DNA of 64,000 nt from Nodosilinea sp. E11 (GCF_032813545.1 NZ_CP136520.1:5202001-5266000); one strand, 5' to 3'. Positions 50,616-60,050 are shown, counted from the stretch's first letter. Made by a program: numbers and translations. Notes: generated by a model from the letters alone, not told the origin.

Positions 50616-53600
50616 CTAAATCGGCAGAGCTGACTTTGCCGAGGCCACGATTCTAGGGCGGCGGTAGCTCATCAGCCGATAGGCCGAGGGAATGTAGTAG
50701 AGGGCCAGCAGCGTTGCGCCGCCGAGGCCGCCTGCGATCGCGATCGCCAGCGGTGGCCAAAAGCCAGTGGGGTCGAGCATTAGCGGCACAAAGCCAATAA
50801 TGGTCGTCACCGTGGTGGCAATCACATGGCGGGTGGCGTGAAACACCACATCTTCTACCGCTTGGGGGTGACCCAGCTTGGCCTCGGGGTGTTCCCGTAG
50901 CGCCGCCAGCACCACAATCGAGTCGTTGATCGCCAGACCAATCAGCCCCAGGGTGCCAAGAATGGCGGTGAAGCCAAAGATTGAACCAAACAGCTTGAGC
51001 GCCAGGGCGGCGAGGCCCACCGCCAGCACCGCCACCGACCCAATCAGCGCCGCCAGCCCAAAGGAGTTAAACGACAGCACCAGGGTCGCGGTCATCAAAA
51101 TGCCCAACACACCCACGGTGGAGAGCAAATTTCCTACCGCCGTTCCCCTGGCGTCGGCCTCGCCGCCGTACTCAATCCGGTAACCGGGGGGCAACTCAAA
51201 GCCCTGTTCATCTAGCCGAGCCTGAAAAGCGGCCAGCACCGTGCTGGGCAGCGCTCCGGCGGTGATGAAAGCCTGCACTGTATTGATCCGCTGGCCATTG
51301 CGGCGGCTGATGCTGGCGGTGTCGGGCACCAACGCTAGAGCGGCGATCGCATCGAGCGGCATCTGTCCCTGGGCGGTGACCATATCGAGGGCGGCGATCG
51401 CCCCCAGATCGCCCTGCTGTGCTCCCGGCACTCGCACCCGCACCGGAATGTCGCGGCTGCCGTCTAGCACTGAGCCGCCAGTTCTCCCATCGAGAGCGGC
51501 ATTCAGCTGGCTGGCGATCGCCTGGTTGTCGAGCCCCAGACGGCGGGCCTGGGCTTCATCCACCGTGAGGGCCAGCTTGGGCAAAGCCTCCGTTAGGGTG
51601 GCGCGGGTGTGCACCACGTCGGTAACTTGGGCCAGCTCAGCGCGCAGGCGATCGCCCAGGTCTCGTAGCCCCACCAAATCTGCGCCGTAGACCCGCAGCT
51701 CAATCGGCGCGTCGAAGGGTGGCCCCTGCTCTAGCTGCTTCACCAGCACCTGGGCCTGGGGAAAGGCGGCATCTAGCTCCCCTTGCAGTGCCTGGATCGT
51801 TTCTCTCAAGTGATCGGTGCTCGCCAGTTGCACAATGCCCTGGGCGTAGTTCTGGGCATTGCGGCGGTTGTCGAGCACGTTGTAGAAAAAGGGTGGCGCG
51901 CTGCGGCCCATAAACCAGTGGATATCCTCAACGTCGGGATGCTGAAGCGCCAGTTCTCTCGCCTGGCGAATCTGAGTCTGGGTAGCAGCAAGGGACGTCT
52001 GAGTGGGCAACTCAAACTCAATTTGAAACTGGTTGCGGTTGGTCGGCGGAAAGAATTGCTGGGGCAGGGTGGCAAACACCGCAAAGCCCATCACTGGCAG
52101 CATGAGCGATAGGCCAACCCCTAACCAGGGCCGCCGAAACGCTGTCCCTAGTGTCCACCGATAGCCATTGGCCAGGGCGTCGTTGGCAAAGCCGGAGTGC
52201 CACCAGCCCCAGCGCAAGGGCAGCGGGTTCCACTGGTGCAGCCGCCCTACCAGCGACACAATCACCGTCAGCGACAGGGCCAGCGAACTCAGCAGCGCCA
52301 AAATTACCGTCAGGCCAATGGTGCCGATAAACTCGCCCACGCCCCCTGGCGACAGGGCAATGGGAATAAAGGCCAGCACTGTCGTTAGGGTCGAAGCCAG
52401 CAGCGGCACCAGCAAATGGCGCACGGTCTCGGCCACCGCCTCGCCCGGCAAAATACCCTGGCGCAGCCGCCCCTGCACCTCGTCTACCACAATGATGGCG
52501 TTGTCGATCAGCAGCCCCAGGGCGATAATCACCCCCGTCACCGACATTTGGTGCAGCGGTATCCCCAGCACCTTCATGGTGCCAAACACCATCAGTGTCG
52601 TGAGCGGCAGGGCCAGCCCTACCAGCAGGGCCGACTTCCAGCCCAAAATTAGCAGCGAGACGCCAATCACCAGCAGCGAACCCAAAATTAGGTTGCTCAC
52701 CACCCCATTCAGCCGCTGCTGCACATACTGGCTCTGGTCGAGCACGATTTGCAGATCCAGCCCTGCCGGCAGCTCGGCGCGAAAAGCATCCAGCACTGTC
52801 TTCGCCTGCACGGCCCACTGGTCAACCCGCTGAGCCGACTCGACTTTGGCCGAGAGGGCGATCGCTCCATGCCCATTCACCAGGGCCAGATCGCTGGGCG
52901 GGTCTTGTACCGCTTTGGTAACGGTGGCGATGTCTCCCAGTCGCGCCACCTGGCCTTCGCCCCCCGCTGCGATTGGGATAGCGCGAATCTGCTCTAGGGT
53001 GCTGAGGCTGCTGTTCACCTCCAGCAGAAATTCCGTACTGTCGCTGCGAAACTGCCCCGCCGCCACCTTGGCATCGCTGGCGGCAATTTGCTGGGAGAGG
53101 GCCGCCGCTGACAGCCCCAGCCGCGACAGTTCCGTCATCGCTATATCTACCCGAATTTCTTCGTCGGGTTCGCCAAAGATCTCCACTGTCTCGGTGCCGG
53201 GAATCGCCCGCAGGCGATCTTCCAGCACCGCCGCCATCCGCCCCAAAATCGCGTAGTTGGGTGCGTCGTCCCGCGTCCAGGTGAGGCCCACGATCAGGGC
53301 GCTAGCCTTAGTCGAGCTGTCGGCGTACTCGGGCACCGTGGCCTCGGCGGGTAGCTCTGGCACCGCGTCATCTACCTTGCTGCGCACCTTGGCCCACACC
53401 GAGTCTACCTCGGCGATCGTGTCTTTGAGCTCGATGGTGATCACCGAAATGCCACTGCCCGAGGTCGATCGCAGCGACTCAATTTCCTCTAGCTCAAACA
53501 GCTGATCCTCGATCTTCTCCGTCACCAGGGTCTCGACCCGCTCCGGTGTTGCCCCCGGTAAGAATGTGGTGACACGGGCAAACCGCTGCACAATCTCCGG

Positions 53601-53702
53601 GTCTTCGAGGCGTGGCAGGGTGATAAACGCCGACAGCCCCCAGACGACGATCAGCACCAGAGTGAGCAAGAGAAGCTGGCGGTTGCGGTAGAAGAGGTTC
53701 AT
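50616..53702 (-). CDS. RND-family efflux transporter permease
   Basis: The 1028-residue protein has the duplicated AcrB layout: a first membrane helix, a large periplasmic loop, six helices, then a second half with the same order. Conserved parts are TLPRLEDPEI, RVETLVTEKIEDQL, ALGLLIDNAIIVVDEV (membrane Asp of the proton relay) and LIGLAINDSIVVLAAL. It works as a trimer with the adaptor encoded at 55323. The muramidase gene 53754-55166 lies between them; RND start and muramidase stop are 51 bp apart. Confidence 0.95.
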   Translation of the reverse strand: MNLFYRNRQLLLLTLVLIVVWGLSAFITLPRLEDPEIVQRFARVTTFLPGATPERVETLVTEKIEDQLFELEEIESLRSTSGSGISVITIELKDTIAEVDSVWAKVRSKVDDAVPELPAEATVPEYADSSTKASALIVGLTWTRDDAPNYAILGRMAAVLEDRLRAIPGTETVEIFGEPDEEIRVDIAMTELSRLGLSAAALSQQIAASDAKVAAGQFRSDSTEFLLEVNSSLSTLEQIRAIPIAAGGEGQVARLGDIATVTKAVQDPPSDLALVNGHGAIALSAKVESAQRVDQWAVQAKTVLDAFRAELPAGLDLQIVLDQSQYVQQRLNGVVSNLILGSLLVIGVSLLILGWKSALLVGLALPLTTLMVFGTMKVLGIPLHQMSVTGVIIALGLLIDNAIIVVDEVQGRLRQGILPGEAVAETVRHLLVPLLASTLTTVLAFIPIALSPGGVGEFIGTIGLTVILALLSSLALSLTVIVSLVGRLHQWNPLPLRWGWWHSGFANDALANGYRWTLGTAFRRPWLGVGLSLMLPVMGFAVFATLPQQFFPPTNRNQFQIEFELPTQTSLAATQTQIRQARELALQHPDVEDIHWFMGRSAPPFFYNVLDNRRNAQNYAQGIVQLASTDHLRETIQALQGELDAAFPQAQVLVKQLEQGPPFDAPIELRVYGADLVGLRDLGDRLRAELAQVTDVVHTRATLTEALPKLALTVDEAQARRLGLDNQAIASQLNAALDGRTGGSVLDGSRDIPVRVRVPGAQQGDLGAIAALDMVTAQGQMPLDAIAALALVPDTASISRRNGQRINTVQAFITAGALPSTVLAAFQARLDEQGFELPPGYRIEYGGEADARGTAVGNLLSTVGVLGILMTATLVLSFNSFGLAALIGSVAVLAVGLAALALKLFGSIFGFTAILGTLGLIGLAINDSIVVLAALREHPEAKLGHPQAVEDVVFHATRHVIATTVTTIIGFVPLMLDPTGFWPPLAIAIAGGLGGATLLALYYIPSAYRLMSYRRPRIVASAKSALPI

Positions 53703-53753
53703 GGGAGAGGAGGGGGGTGGATGGGTGGGGGGTGGATTGAGGCTGGAATGGCT

Positions 53754-55166
53754 TCAGACCCCCAGGGCACGGCGGGTTTGACTGCCGACAATGCCATCGA
53801 CGGTTAACCTTCGGTTGGTCTGAAACTGACGCACGGCGCGATCGGTATCGGGGCCAAACACGCCGTCGGGGATCAGCGGAAACCCGGCGCGGGCCAGGGC
53901 CTGCTGCACGAGCCGCACATCGTCGCCTCGGGTGAAGGGGGTGGCGAGGCGCAGTACGCGAATGTGGGTCGGGGTGCTGGGGGCCGGTGGCATGGGGGCC
54001 GGTGGTGTAGGGGCCGGTGGTGTGGGAGCCGGTGGCGGGGTAGAGGGCTGATTTTGCAGTCTGGCCCAGGTCTGCGGCCCCACAATGCCGTCGGCGATCA
54101 GGCCTCGGTTGGTCTGAAACTGGCGCACGGCGCGATCGGTGGCGGGGCCAAAAATGCCGTCGGCGGTGACGGCAATGCCCGCCCTCGTCAACCCTTGCTG
54201 AACGGTCCGCACGTCTTCGCCGGTCGTAAAGGGGTTGGTGAGGCGCAGCAGCCGATTGGGCGGCGGGGTTGGTGGAGTGGGTGGGGTAGGTGGGGTGGGC
54301 TGCCGCTGGAGCAAGGCCCAAGTTTGGGGGCCAACAATGCCATCGGCGACCAGATTCTGCGATCGCTGAAATTGCTCTACGGCCTGTCGGGTGTCGGGGC
54401 CAAACAGGCCGTCAGCGGTGATCGTAGCTCCCCAGCGCCGCAGCGCCTCTTGCACCTGTTGCACATCTTCGCCGCTAGTGAGGGGGTTGGTGAGGGCCAG
54501 CAACCGCGAACCTGGAGCCGGTGGCGCTGCACTCCCCCCCCCGCCTGAGCCGCCGCCCGAGCCGCCGGTTGAGCTACCGACCGTGGGGCGATTGGCCAGG
54601 TAGGTCTGGGCCTCACGGCTGAGTCTAGAGCCGGGTACGGGGGTGCGCCCGCCCGCCAGGTAGCGCTGGCCCGCTGTGCTCAGAGCTACCCCTGGGGTGC
54701 CCGCCAGAAACACATTGGCCTCCGAGAGACGGCGGCGCAGTAACCCCTCTTCCACATTGGTGCCGGGGTTGCGGTAAAGAATCAGTGCTGCCTCAATGTT
54801 GTTCCACTCCTGGTTGCGCAGCACCCGCGAGATGGTCTCAAAGCCGCTGGCCCCGTAGAACCGCGCCCCCAGGTTGTAGGCAAAGCTGAGAATCGCCCCC
54901 TGCTGGTTTTCGTTCAGGGTGTTCCAGCCGGGGATGTTGCGCTGGGGCGGTAGGTAGGAGTTGGCGGCCTGGGCCAGCAGCAGGTCGTCGGCCTCTTGGC
55001 GGGTGATGCGATCGCCCAGCTTAAAGGGCTGACCATTTTTATCGCGGGTTGACCCCCAGCCAATGGTAATGGGCAAATTCCCGGTCTTGGGATCTGGGTA
55101 GGCTTGCAGGCTCAAGCCCTCAAAGGTTTTGATCAGGTCGAGACCTGGTGTGGGCACCCCGGCCAT
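53754..55166 (-). CDS. Phage-type muramidase (GH24) with three peptidoglycan-binding domains
   Basis: The frame extends to 55286, but GGAAA before ATG 55166 gives the better start (470 residues). Residues 1-150 resemble T4-type lysozyme: Glu16 in LIKTFEG, Asp25 in AYPDPKTG, Thr34 in ITIGWG. Three PG_binding_1 repeats follow (each with G.FG..T..AV..FQ and IVG.QT), joined by Gly/Ser- and Pro/Thr-rich linkers. No signal peptide is seen, so export would need another route or lysis. It lies inside the RND operon, an unusual place for a cell-wall hydrolase. Confidence 0.9.
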   Translation of the reverse strand: MAGVPTPGLDLIKTFEGLSLQAYPDPKTGNLPITIGWGSTRDKNGQPFKLGDRITRQEADDLLLAQAANSYLPPQRNIPGWNTLNENQQGAILSFAYNLGARFYGASGFETISRVLRNQEWNNIEAALILYRNPGTNVEEGLLRRRLSEANVFLAGTPGVALSTAGQRYLAGGRTPVPGSRLSREAQTYLANRPTVGSSTGGSGGGSGGGGSAAPPAPGSRLLALTNPLTSGEDVQQVQEALRRWGATITADGLFGPDTRQAVEQFQRSQNLVADGIVGPQTWALLQRQPTPPTPPTPPTPPPNRLLRLTNPFTTGEDVRTVQQGLTRAGIAVTADGIFGPATDRAVRQFQTNRGLIADGIVGPQTWARLQNQPSTPPPAPTPPAPTPPAPMPPAPSTPTHIRVLRLATPFTRGDDVRLVQQALARAGFPLIPDGVFGPDTDRAVRQFQTNRRLTVDGIVGSQTRRALGV

Positions 55167-55296
55167 AGTGATTTCCTCGCTGAATAAGTCGTCAGAACTT
55201 AACGCAAGTGTATCGACTCTGGCCGTGGCCGCAATTCTGGTCGCAGCTCTGGCGGTGACAAATACTGGCATGGGGATAGGGGGCATGGCGGGAATA

Positions 55297-55326
55297 GTGT
55301 GAAAGCGCAGGCGCTTGCGCCCCTAC
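55297..55326 (-). repeat. Core-only relative of the GTAGGGGCGCA palindrome
   Basis: On the minus strand CTGTAGGGGCGCAAGC is followed by GCCTGCGC, related to the core of the repeats at 8684 and 42970. The TAG within it is the stop codon of the adaptor gene. Confidence 0.55.
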
Positions 55327-56690
55327 AGGGAAACATTGACAGCCTGGCCAGGCACGACTCGGTGGGTACCACTGCTAATGACGCGATCGCCCGTTTCTAC
55401 TAGCCCCTGCACCAGCACCCGCTCCCCTTCGGTGTGCAGCAGTTCCACCGGCTGGCGGGCCACGGTGTAGGTGGCGGCACTCTCTTCACCCCGCGCCACA
55501 TACACCGACCACAGCCCCTGCTCCCCCTGCACCAGGGCGGTGGAGGGCAGCCAGAATCCGGCGGTGGGCTGGGTGTCTGTGAGCACGAGCCGAGCGGTTT
55601 GGCCTAGGGTGAGATCGGCGGCGGTGTCTAGCGTTAGCACGGCGGTGACGGTGCGGCTGGTGGTCTCTAGCTCGGGCAGCAGGGCGGTGACGGTGGCAGA
55701 AAATCGGCGGCTACCCATTTCAACGGTTTGAGTGCTGCCGAGGGGCAGGCGATCGGCGACTTCTGCGGGTAGGCCGATGCGGGCTTCGGTCGCGCCGCCT
55801 TCGGTGAGTTGCAGCACGGGCTGGCCACCGCTGACTACCATGCCTTCATCGACCGGGCGATCGCTAATTCGCCCCCCAAAGGGAGCCGTGATCACAGCCT
55901 TGGACAGATCCACATCCACCGCTTGAATGGCCGCCTCTAGCTGACTAACGCGAGCTACCTGGGCGGCGATCTGCTCGGGGCGAGTACCGGCTAGCAGTTC
56001 GTCTAGCTCGCTCTGGGCCTGGGCTAGACGGTTGGTGAGTGCCCCGGTGCCAAAGGTCTGCTGGTCGAGTTCTTCACGGGAAATTGCGCCGCGCTGGTAG
56101 AGGTCGGCTCGGCGATCGCGCTGGGCGGTTGAGAGGGCCAGCTGCTGCTCCAGATCGCCGACCGCTGCTTGGGCAGCGGCAATCGACTGCTGGCGCGGGC
56201 CATTCTGCAACTCGCTCAGGGTGGCGACGGCCTGGTCACGCTGAGCCACTAGCTGCTGGCGCTGGGTGGCTAAACTGCGGGTGTCGAGACGCGCCAGGGG
56301 CTGCCCGGCCTCGACGCGATCGCCCGCTTTGACCAACACTGCCACCACCGTGCCGCCCTGCTCAAACCCCAGAGCACTGCTGCGCTGGGCGACAATCTCA
56401 CCCGTGTACTGGCGTTCGACGGTGTAAGACTCTACCGGGGTCAGCGCTACCACTTCCACCGGAAGTAGCGCAGCAGCGGGAGCGGGGGCGGCGGGCTGAG
56501 TGACCTGGCGCATGCCCACGACCACCGCTAGCGGCAGAGTGGCCAGGGGTACCAGCCACCAGCGACGCAGCCGCAGTCGCCAACGTCGGGGCTTTTTGAG
56601 GTTGCCAACCGACTTGATCTCGGGTTTGGCGGGCAGCGTTTTGGTCGGCAGAGAATCGATAGCAGCGGGAGAAGCGGGAGCGTCGGTCAT
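55323..56690 (-). CDS. RND efflux periplasmic adaptor subunit (HlyD/MFP family)
   Basis: The 455-residue protein has one N-terminal membrane helix (about 42-60), a lipoyl-like half (GTVVAVLVKAGDRVEAGQPLARLDT), a long helical hairpin (about 125-215), the second lipoyl half (VITAPFGGRISDRPVDEGM) and barrel and membrane-proximal domains. It couples the inner-membrane pump to an outer-membrane channel. It is the first gene of the operon adaptor-muramidase-pump and is divergent from padR. Confidence 0.94.
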   Translation of the reverse strand: MTDAPASPAAIDSLPTKTLPAKPEIKSVGNLKKPRRWRLRLRRWWLVPLATLPLAVVVGMRQVTQPAAPAPAAALLPVEVVALTPVESYTVERQYTGEIVAQRSSALGFEQGGTVVAVLVKAGDRVEAGQPLARLDTRSLATQRQQLVAQRDQAVATLSELQNGPRQQSIAAAQAAVGDLEQQLALSTAQRDRRADLYQRGAISREELDQQTFGTGALTNRLAQAQSELDELLAGTRPEQIAAQVARVSQLEAAIQAVDVDLSKAVITAPFGGRISDRPVDEGMVVSGGQPVLQLTEGGATEARIGLPAEVADRLPLGSTQTVEMGSRRFSATVTALLPELETTSRTVTAVLTLDTAADLTLGQTARLVLTDTQPTAGFWLPSTALVQGEQGLWSVYVARGEESAATYTVARQPVELLHTEGERVLVQGLVETGDRVISSGTHRVVPGQAVNVSL

Positions 56691-56876
56691 GACGGCACCA
56701 TATAGATAGAACGTGACTTGAGTGCAGTGAGTACACCGCCGAGGCGGCTTGGGCAGAATGCCCCATCTAAAATCGGTTGAATAAAAGTTTTACGCTTGGG
56801 CCACAGGGCACTATGTACAACTAGTCTGTATTCAATAAGTAGATATTCAATTTGTTGTGTACCATGCCCAAAGACT

Positions 56877-56896
56877 ATACTCAAATAGTTGAGTAT
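56877..56896. promoter_or_regulatory. PadR-type operator
   Basis: ATACTCAA-ATAG-TTGAGTAT is a perfect inverted repeat and matches the TACT-N10-AGTA form known for a PadR subfamily. It lies about 190 bp before both divergent start codons, so the regulator probably controls the efflux operon and itself. Confidence 0.75.
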
Positions 56897-57003
56897 GTCA
56901 ACAGCGCTCCCTCAAGCGACCTAATTGCGCGACTCATAGCCCTCAAAGCCTGAGTTAGAACAGCCCCAAAATCCTAGGATTCAAGGGCTATGGGCATGTT
57001 TTC

Positions 57004-57048
57004 CACCCTTCACCCTTCACCCTTCACCCTTCACTCTTCACCCTTCAC
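57004..57048 (+). repeat. Heptanucleotide tandem repeat (CACCCTT)n
   Basis: Six and a half copies of CACCCTT (unit 5 reads CACTCTT) lie 19 bp before the padR start codon. Short heptamer repeats are typical of filamentous cyanobacteria. They occupy the place of a ribosome binding site. Confidence 0.93.
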
Positions 57049-57066
57049 TTCTCGCTCTTTTGCTAT

Positions 57067-57606
57067 ATGGCCCTGTCCCACACGATTTTGGCGGTCTTGT
57101 CTCATCAGCCCTACAGCGGCTACGACATCAGCAAGCGTTTTGAAGAGAGCGTTAGCTGCTACTGGCAAGCTAGCCAGCAGCAGATCTACCGCGAGCTGAG
57201 CAAAATGGAGCACCAGGGCTGGGTGACCTACGAGACTGTGCCCCAGGCGGGCAAGCCCGACAAAAAGATTTACAGCATCACCGAGGCGGGTAAGGGCGAA
57301 CTCGTCCGCTGGTACAGTGCCCCCACCGAACCCACCCCCATCCGCGAAGATCTGCTGGTTAAGGTGCTGGCCGCCCCCTTTGTATCTGATGGGCTGCTGG
57401 TGCAAGAACTCCACCGTCGCCGCCAGCTGCACAGCGAAAAGTGGGCCAATTACCAGGCCAAGGCCGAGCTCTACGGCGCGATCGCAGATCCACCCAAAAT
57501 GGAGCAGTTTCGCTACCTCACCCTGCGCCGAGGTCTGCGCTACGAACAAGACTGGATCGACTGGATCGACGAAGTGTTGGATTTTTTAAAGCAGGCCAAG
57601 GCTTAG
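57067..57606 (+). CDS. PadR family transcriptional regulator
   Basis: The 179-residue protein starts LSHTILAVLSHQPYSGYDISKRF, the PadR winged helix, continues with QQIYRELSKMEHQGWV and IYSITEAGKGEL (the wing), and ends in the Vir_act_alpha_C dimerisation helices. PadR proteins usually repress a divergent or adjacent efflux gene. Here the divergent RND operon and the operator at 56877 fit this exactly. The start has no clear Shine-Dalgarno sequence; heptamer repeats precede it. Confidence 0.95.
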   Translation: MALSHTILAVLSHQPYSGYDISKRFEESVSCYWQASQQQIYRELSKMEHQGWVTYETVPQAGKPDKKIYSITEAGKGELVRWYSAPTEPTPIREDLLVKVLAAPFVSDGLLVQELHRRRQLHSEKWANYQAKAELYGAIADPPKMEQFRYLTLRRGLRYEQDWIDWIDEVLDFLKQAKA

Positions 57607-57666
57607 CTCGACTTCATGCCTGGGAGCCTAAGCAGGACAGAGGTAACCGTCCTTTATCCCCGGTTC

Positions 57667-58485
57667 TTAGGGCCAAATCGTGCCCGTGGGACGGCAGTGG
57701 CTAAACACCTCGTGCCAACTCACCACCTGGCCAATCACCGCGATCGCAGGGGCCTCAAACCCTGTCTCGGCCACCTGGACCACAATGGTCGCCAGGGTGC
57801 CGATCAGCGTTTCTTGCTGAGGGTAGGTGCCCCAGCGAATTAGCGCCACCGGGGTTTCGGGGCTGAGCTCGGCGGCCAGCAGTTCGGCAGTAATCGTGCC
57901 CAGGTTGTGAATGCCCATGTAGACCACAATGGTTTCAGACCCCTGGGCCAAGGCCCGCCAGTTGACCCTGGGGCGATACTTGCCTGCGGCCTCGTGGCCC
58001 GTCACAAAGGTTACCGAAGAACTCTGACTCCGGTGGGTAACCGGAATGCCTGCGTAGGCTGGCACCGCCACCCCAGCGGTAATCCCCGGCACCACTTCCA
58101 CTTCAATGCCAGCCGCCACTAGGGCTGCCATTTCTTCGCCGCCGCGCCCAAATACAAAGGGGTCGCCCCCCTTCAGGCGCACCACCACAGCATGCTCTTG
58201 GGCTTGGTCAATAATCAGATGGTTGATTTCATCTTGGCCGAGGGAGTGACGACCCCGCCGCTTGCCCGCATCAAGCACCACTGCCTGGGGGTTGACCATC
58301 GCCAAAATTGGGGCGCTGACCAAAGCATCGTGAATCACCACATCGGCACATTCTAGTAACCCCTTACCCCGCAGCGTAAACAACCCTGGGTCACCAGGGC
58401 CTGCGCCTACTAAATAGACTTTGCCGTAGGAGTAGCCCTCTGCGGGCCTAGAATCTGCCGACACCATAAGCGCTGTTAAACTCAA
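57667..58485 (-). CDS. cobA: Uroporphyrinogen-III C-methyltransferase
   Basis: The SAM-dependent enzyme makes precorrin-2 for siroheme (and cobalamin). The 272-residue protein has YLVGAGPGDPGLFTLRG, the SUMT signature VVRLKGGDPFVFGRGGEE and VVPGITAGVAVPAYAGIPVTHR. It lies 107 bp downstream of sirB on the same strand, which points to siroheme. A second CobA domain is present in the fusion at 25525. Confidence 0.96.
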   Translation of the reverse strand: MSLTALMVSADSRPAEGYSYGKVYLVGAGPGDPGLFTLRGKGLLECADVVIHDALVSAPILAMVNPQAVVLDAGKRRGRHSLGQDEINHLIIDQAQEHAVVVRLKGGDPFVFGRGGEEMAALVAAGIEVEVVPGITAGVAVPAYAGIPVTHRSQSSSVTFVTGHEAAGKYRPRVNWRALAQGSETIVVYMGIHNLGTITAELLAAELSPETPVALIRWGTYPQQETLIGTLATIVVQVAETGFEAPAIAVIGQVVSWHEVFSHCRPTGTIWP

Positions 58486-58592
58486 ATTCTAAAAACATCA
58501 TTAAGGCAGCCACAAAAACTACCATGCTTTAGCCTACCTGTCGCCGGTTGCTATAGGAGGACTGGAGCGACCGACTTTCTACCTGGCGCTTC

Positions 58593-59615
58593 TTAAGACA
58601 CCAGCGACGAAGGATGAGAGGACGGATAAACAGCATGCCGAAAGGCCACTCGCTGCATGGGAACCAGTGCCTGCTGCGCCTTAGGCGGCACCTGATCTAG
58701 GGCTAGATCCACCACCAATCGGGCTAGGTCGAGGGATGGCCCTAGGGGCGGTAGCAGGTGAAAGCCCATGGGGGGAAAGCGTTCGGCTAGCTCTTCAGTG
58801 AGGTGGGTAATGGCATCGGTCGTGCTACCGGCGAACAAAAAGTAGGGCAAAATGGCCACCCGCTGCACCCCACTCTGCATCTGCTGGATGACTTGAGCTT
58901 CTAGACTGGGGGCCACGGCCCAAAAGGCGGCAGTTCCACCTAGGGCTTGGGCTAGGCTACAAATCGAGTCGTTGCCCCCAGGCCGACGGCTGCCGTGGGC
59001 CAGCAAAATCAGCATTTCGGTGGTGGTCGTGCGCAGCTTGTGGTGCAACAGCCCTGGCATGCCAGGGTGGCTGCCCAGGTGGGCACATACTTCTAGGGCG
59101 AAATCGGGTAATGCCTGCTGTGCCCGTTCAACCTCAGCGGGAATGTCCTCCATCACGTGGACTCCAGCCAGCAAAAACAGCGGCACTAACCGCACCCGCT
59201 GGGCTCCGGCGGCGTGAGCACGACGGCTAAAGGTGATGATCTGCTGGTGTAGGGGCAGAGCCTCAGCTTCTAGGCAAGCCGTGCCCACCAGGGGACCGCT
59301 GACGGTTTCGGGCTGCGACACTCGGTTGCGAAAAATACCGGCTTCTGTAAAGGTCAACCCACTGGCGGCAGGGCGCAGCCCGTCGGAGGCGGTAGCTCGA
59401 CGCAGGGAGGCTCCCACTCCAGCGGATCGCCGCTTGGTTTCAAGGCGGAAATCAGGGCGATCGCTAGGATGAGTACATCCGCCCCAGAGACCGGCTTCAG
59501 GCGATCGCACAAACTGAGCTAAACGCTCCATGCCCTGGCCAGGCCTGGGGTCACGGCTGCCGTGAGAGACTAACAAATAAGCTGTCGATGCAGATGCAGA
59601 CACAGGCAGACCCAA
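58593..59615 (-). CDS. Sirohydrochlorin chelatase (CbiX/SirB-like, duplicated), with inserted repeat-like segment
   Basis: Two CbiX half-domains are fused: LLVSHGSRDPRP (His18) and MLILLAHGSRRPGG, each giving a histidine of the metal site. The enzyme inserts iron into sirohydrochlorin to make siroheme. Residues about 38-107 (LETKRRSAGVGASLRRATAS, RPAASGLTFTEAGIF) are foreign to the fold; they interrupt the first half between QFVR and PLVGTACLEAEALPLHQQI. The insert keeps the frame and resembles low-complexity repeats translated in cyanobacterial genes. The gene precedes cobA, forming a siroheme operon. Confidence 0.88.
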   Translation of the reverse strand: MGLPVSASASTAYLLVSHGSRDPRPGQGMERLAQFVRSPEAGLWGGCTHPSDRPDFRLETKRRSAGVGASLRRATASDGLRPAASGLTFTEAGIFRNRVSQPETVSGPLVGTACLEAEALPLHQQIITFSRRAHAAGAQRVRLVPLFLLAGVHVMEDIPAEVERAQQALPDFALEVCAHLGSHPGMPGLLHHKLRTTTTEMLILLAHGSRRPGGNDSICSLAQALGGTAAFWAVAPSLEAQVIQQMQSGVQRVAILPYFLFAGSTTDAITHLTEELAERFPPMGFHLLPPLGPSLDLARLVVDLALDQVPPKAQQALVPMQRVAFRHAVYPSSHPSSLVS

Positions 59616-59912
59616 GATTTATCAGCAGAATTGGACAATGGTAACTGGTACAGGTCTCAACACCCGAGTACGCTGCGGCAACGTGCGACGTTAATGGCGT
59701 CATAGTTGCAACTCAACGTCTGCGGCTTTTAGAACGGCTGCTAAGTTACTCATTATAAAGATCTTAACTAAGTCGTCTGGTATCGAATCCATCAAAAGAA
59801 GGGCAAGTTGGCCGTGGCTTGACTGAAGATCGCGATCGCCCCAGGGCTGAGCACAAGCGCCTCACGGGTAGCCTATGTGCGGCGGCCCTGTGGTAGAATA
59901 GCTTCTGGTTTT

Positions 59913-59983
59913 GCGGGTGTAGTTTAGTGGTAAAACCTTAGCCTTCCAAGCTAATGATGGGGGTTCGATTCCCCCCACCCGCT
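59913..59983 (+). tRNA. tRNA-Gly (anticodon UCC)
   Basis: The 71-nt gene folds as a cloverleaf: acceptor GCGGGTG/CACCCGC, anticodon stem TTAGC/GCTAA with loop CTTCCAA, and T arm GGGGG-TTCGATT-CCCCC. The CCA end is not encoded. It reads GGA/GGG glycine codons. Confidence 0.97.
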
Positions 59984-60050
59984 TAAAGTGTCATGACCGG
60001 GCGGAATAGGCCGCACTAGAGATACCCGAATACTGGATCGTCGCTCTGCG

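Larger units (their letters stand above)
56691..57066. promoter_or_regulatory. Divergent promoter region between the adaptor gene and padR
   Basis: The region is AT-rich in its middle (56780-56900) and holds the operator at 56877-56896 and the heptamer repeats at 57004-57048. ATTCAATAAGTAGATATTCAA just left of the operator is a second repeated motif and may belong to the promoter. Confidence 0.6.

Noticed and set aside
52018-52818. 266-codon minus-strand frame in another phase
   Set aside because: Out of phase with the RND gene, Gly/Arg/Ala-rich, no motifs.
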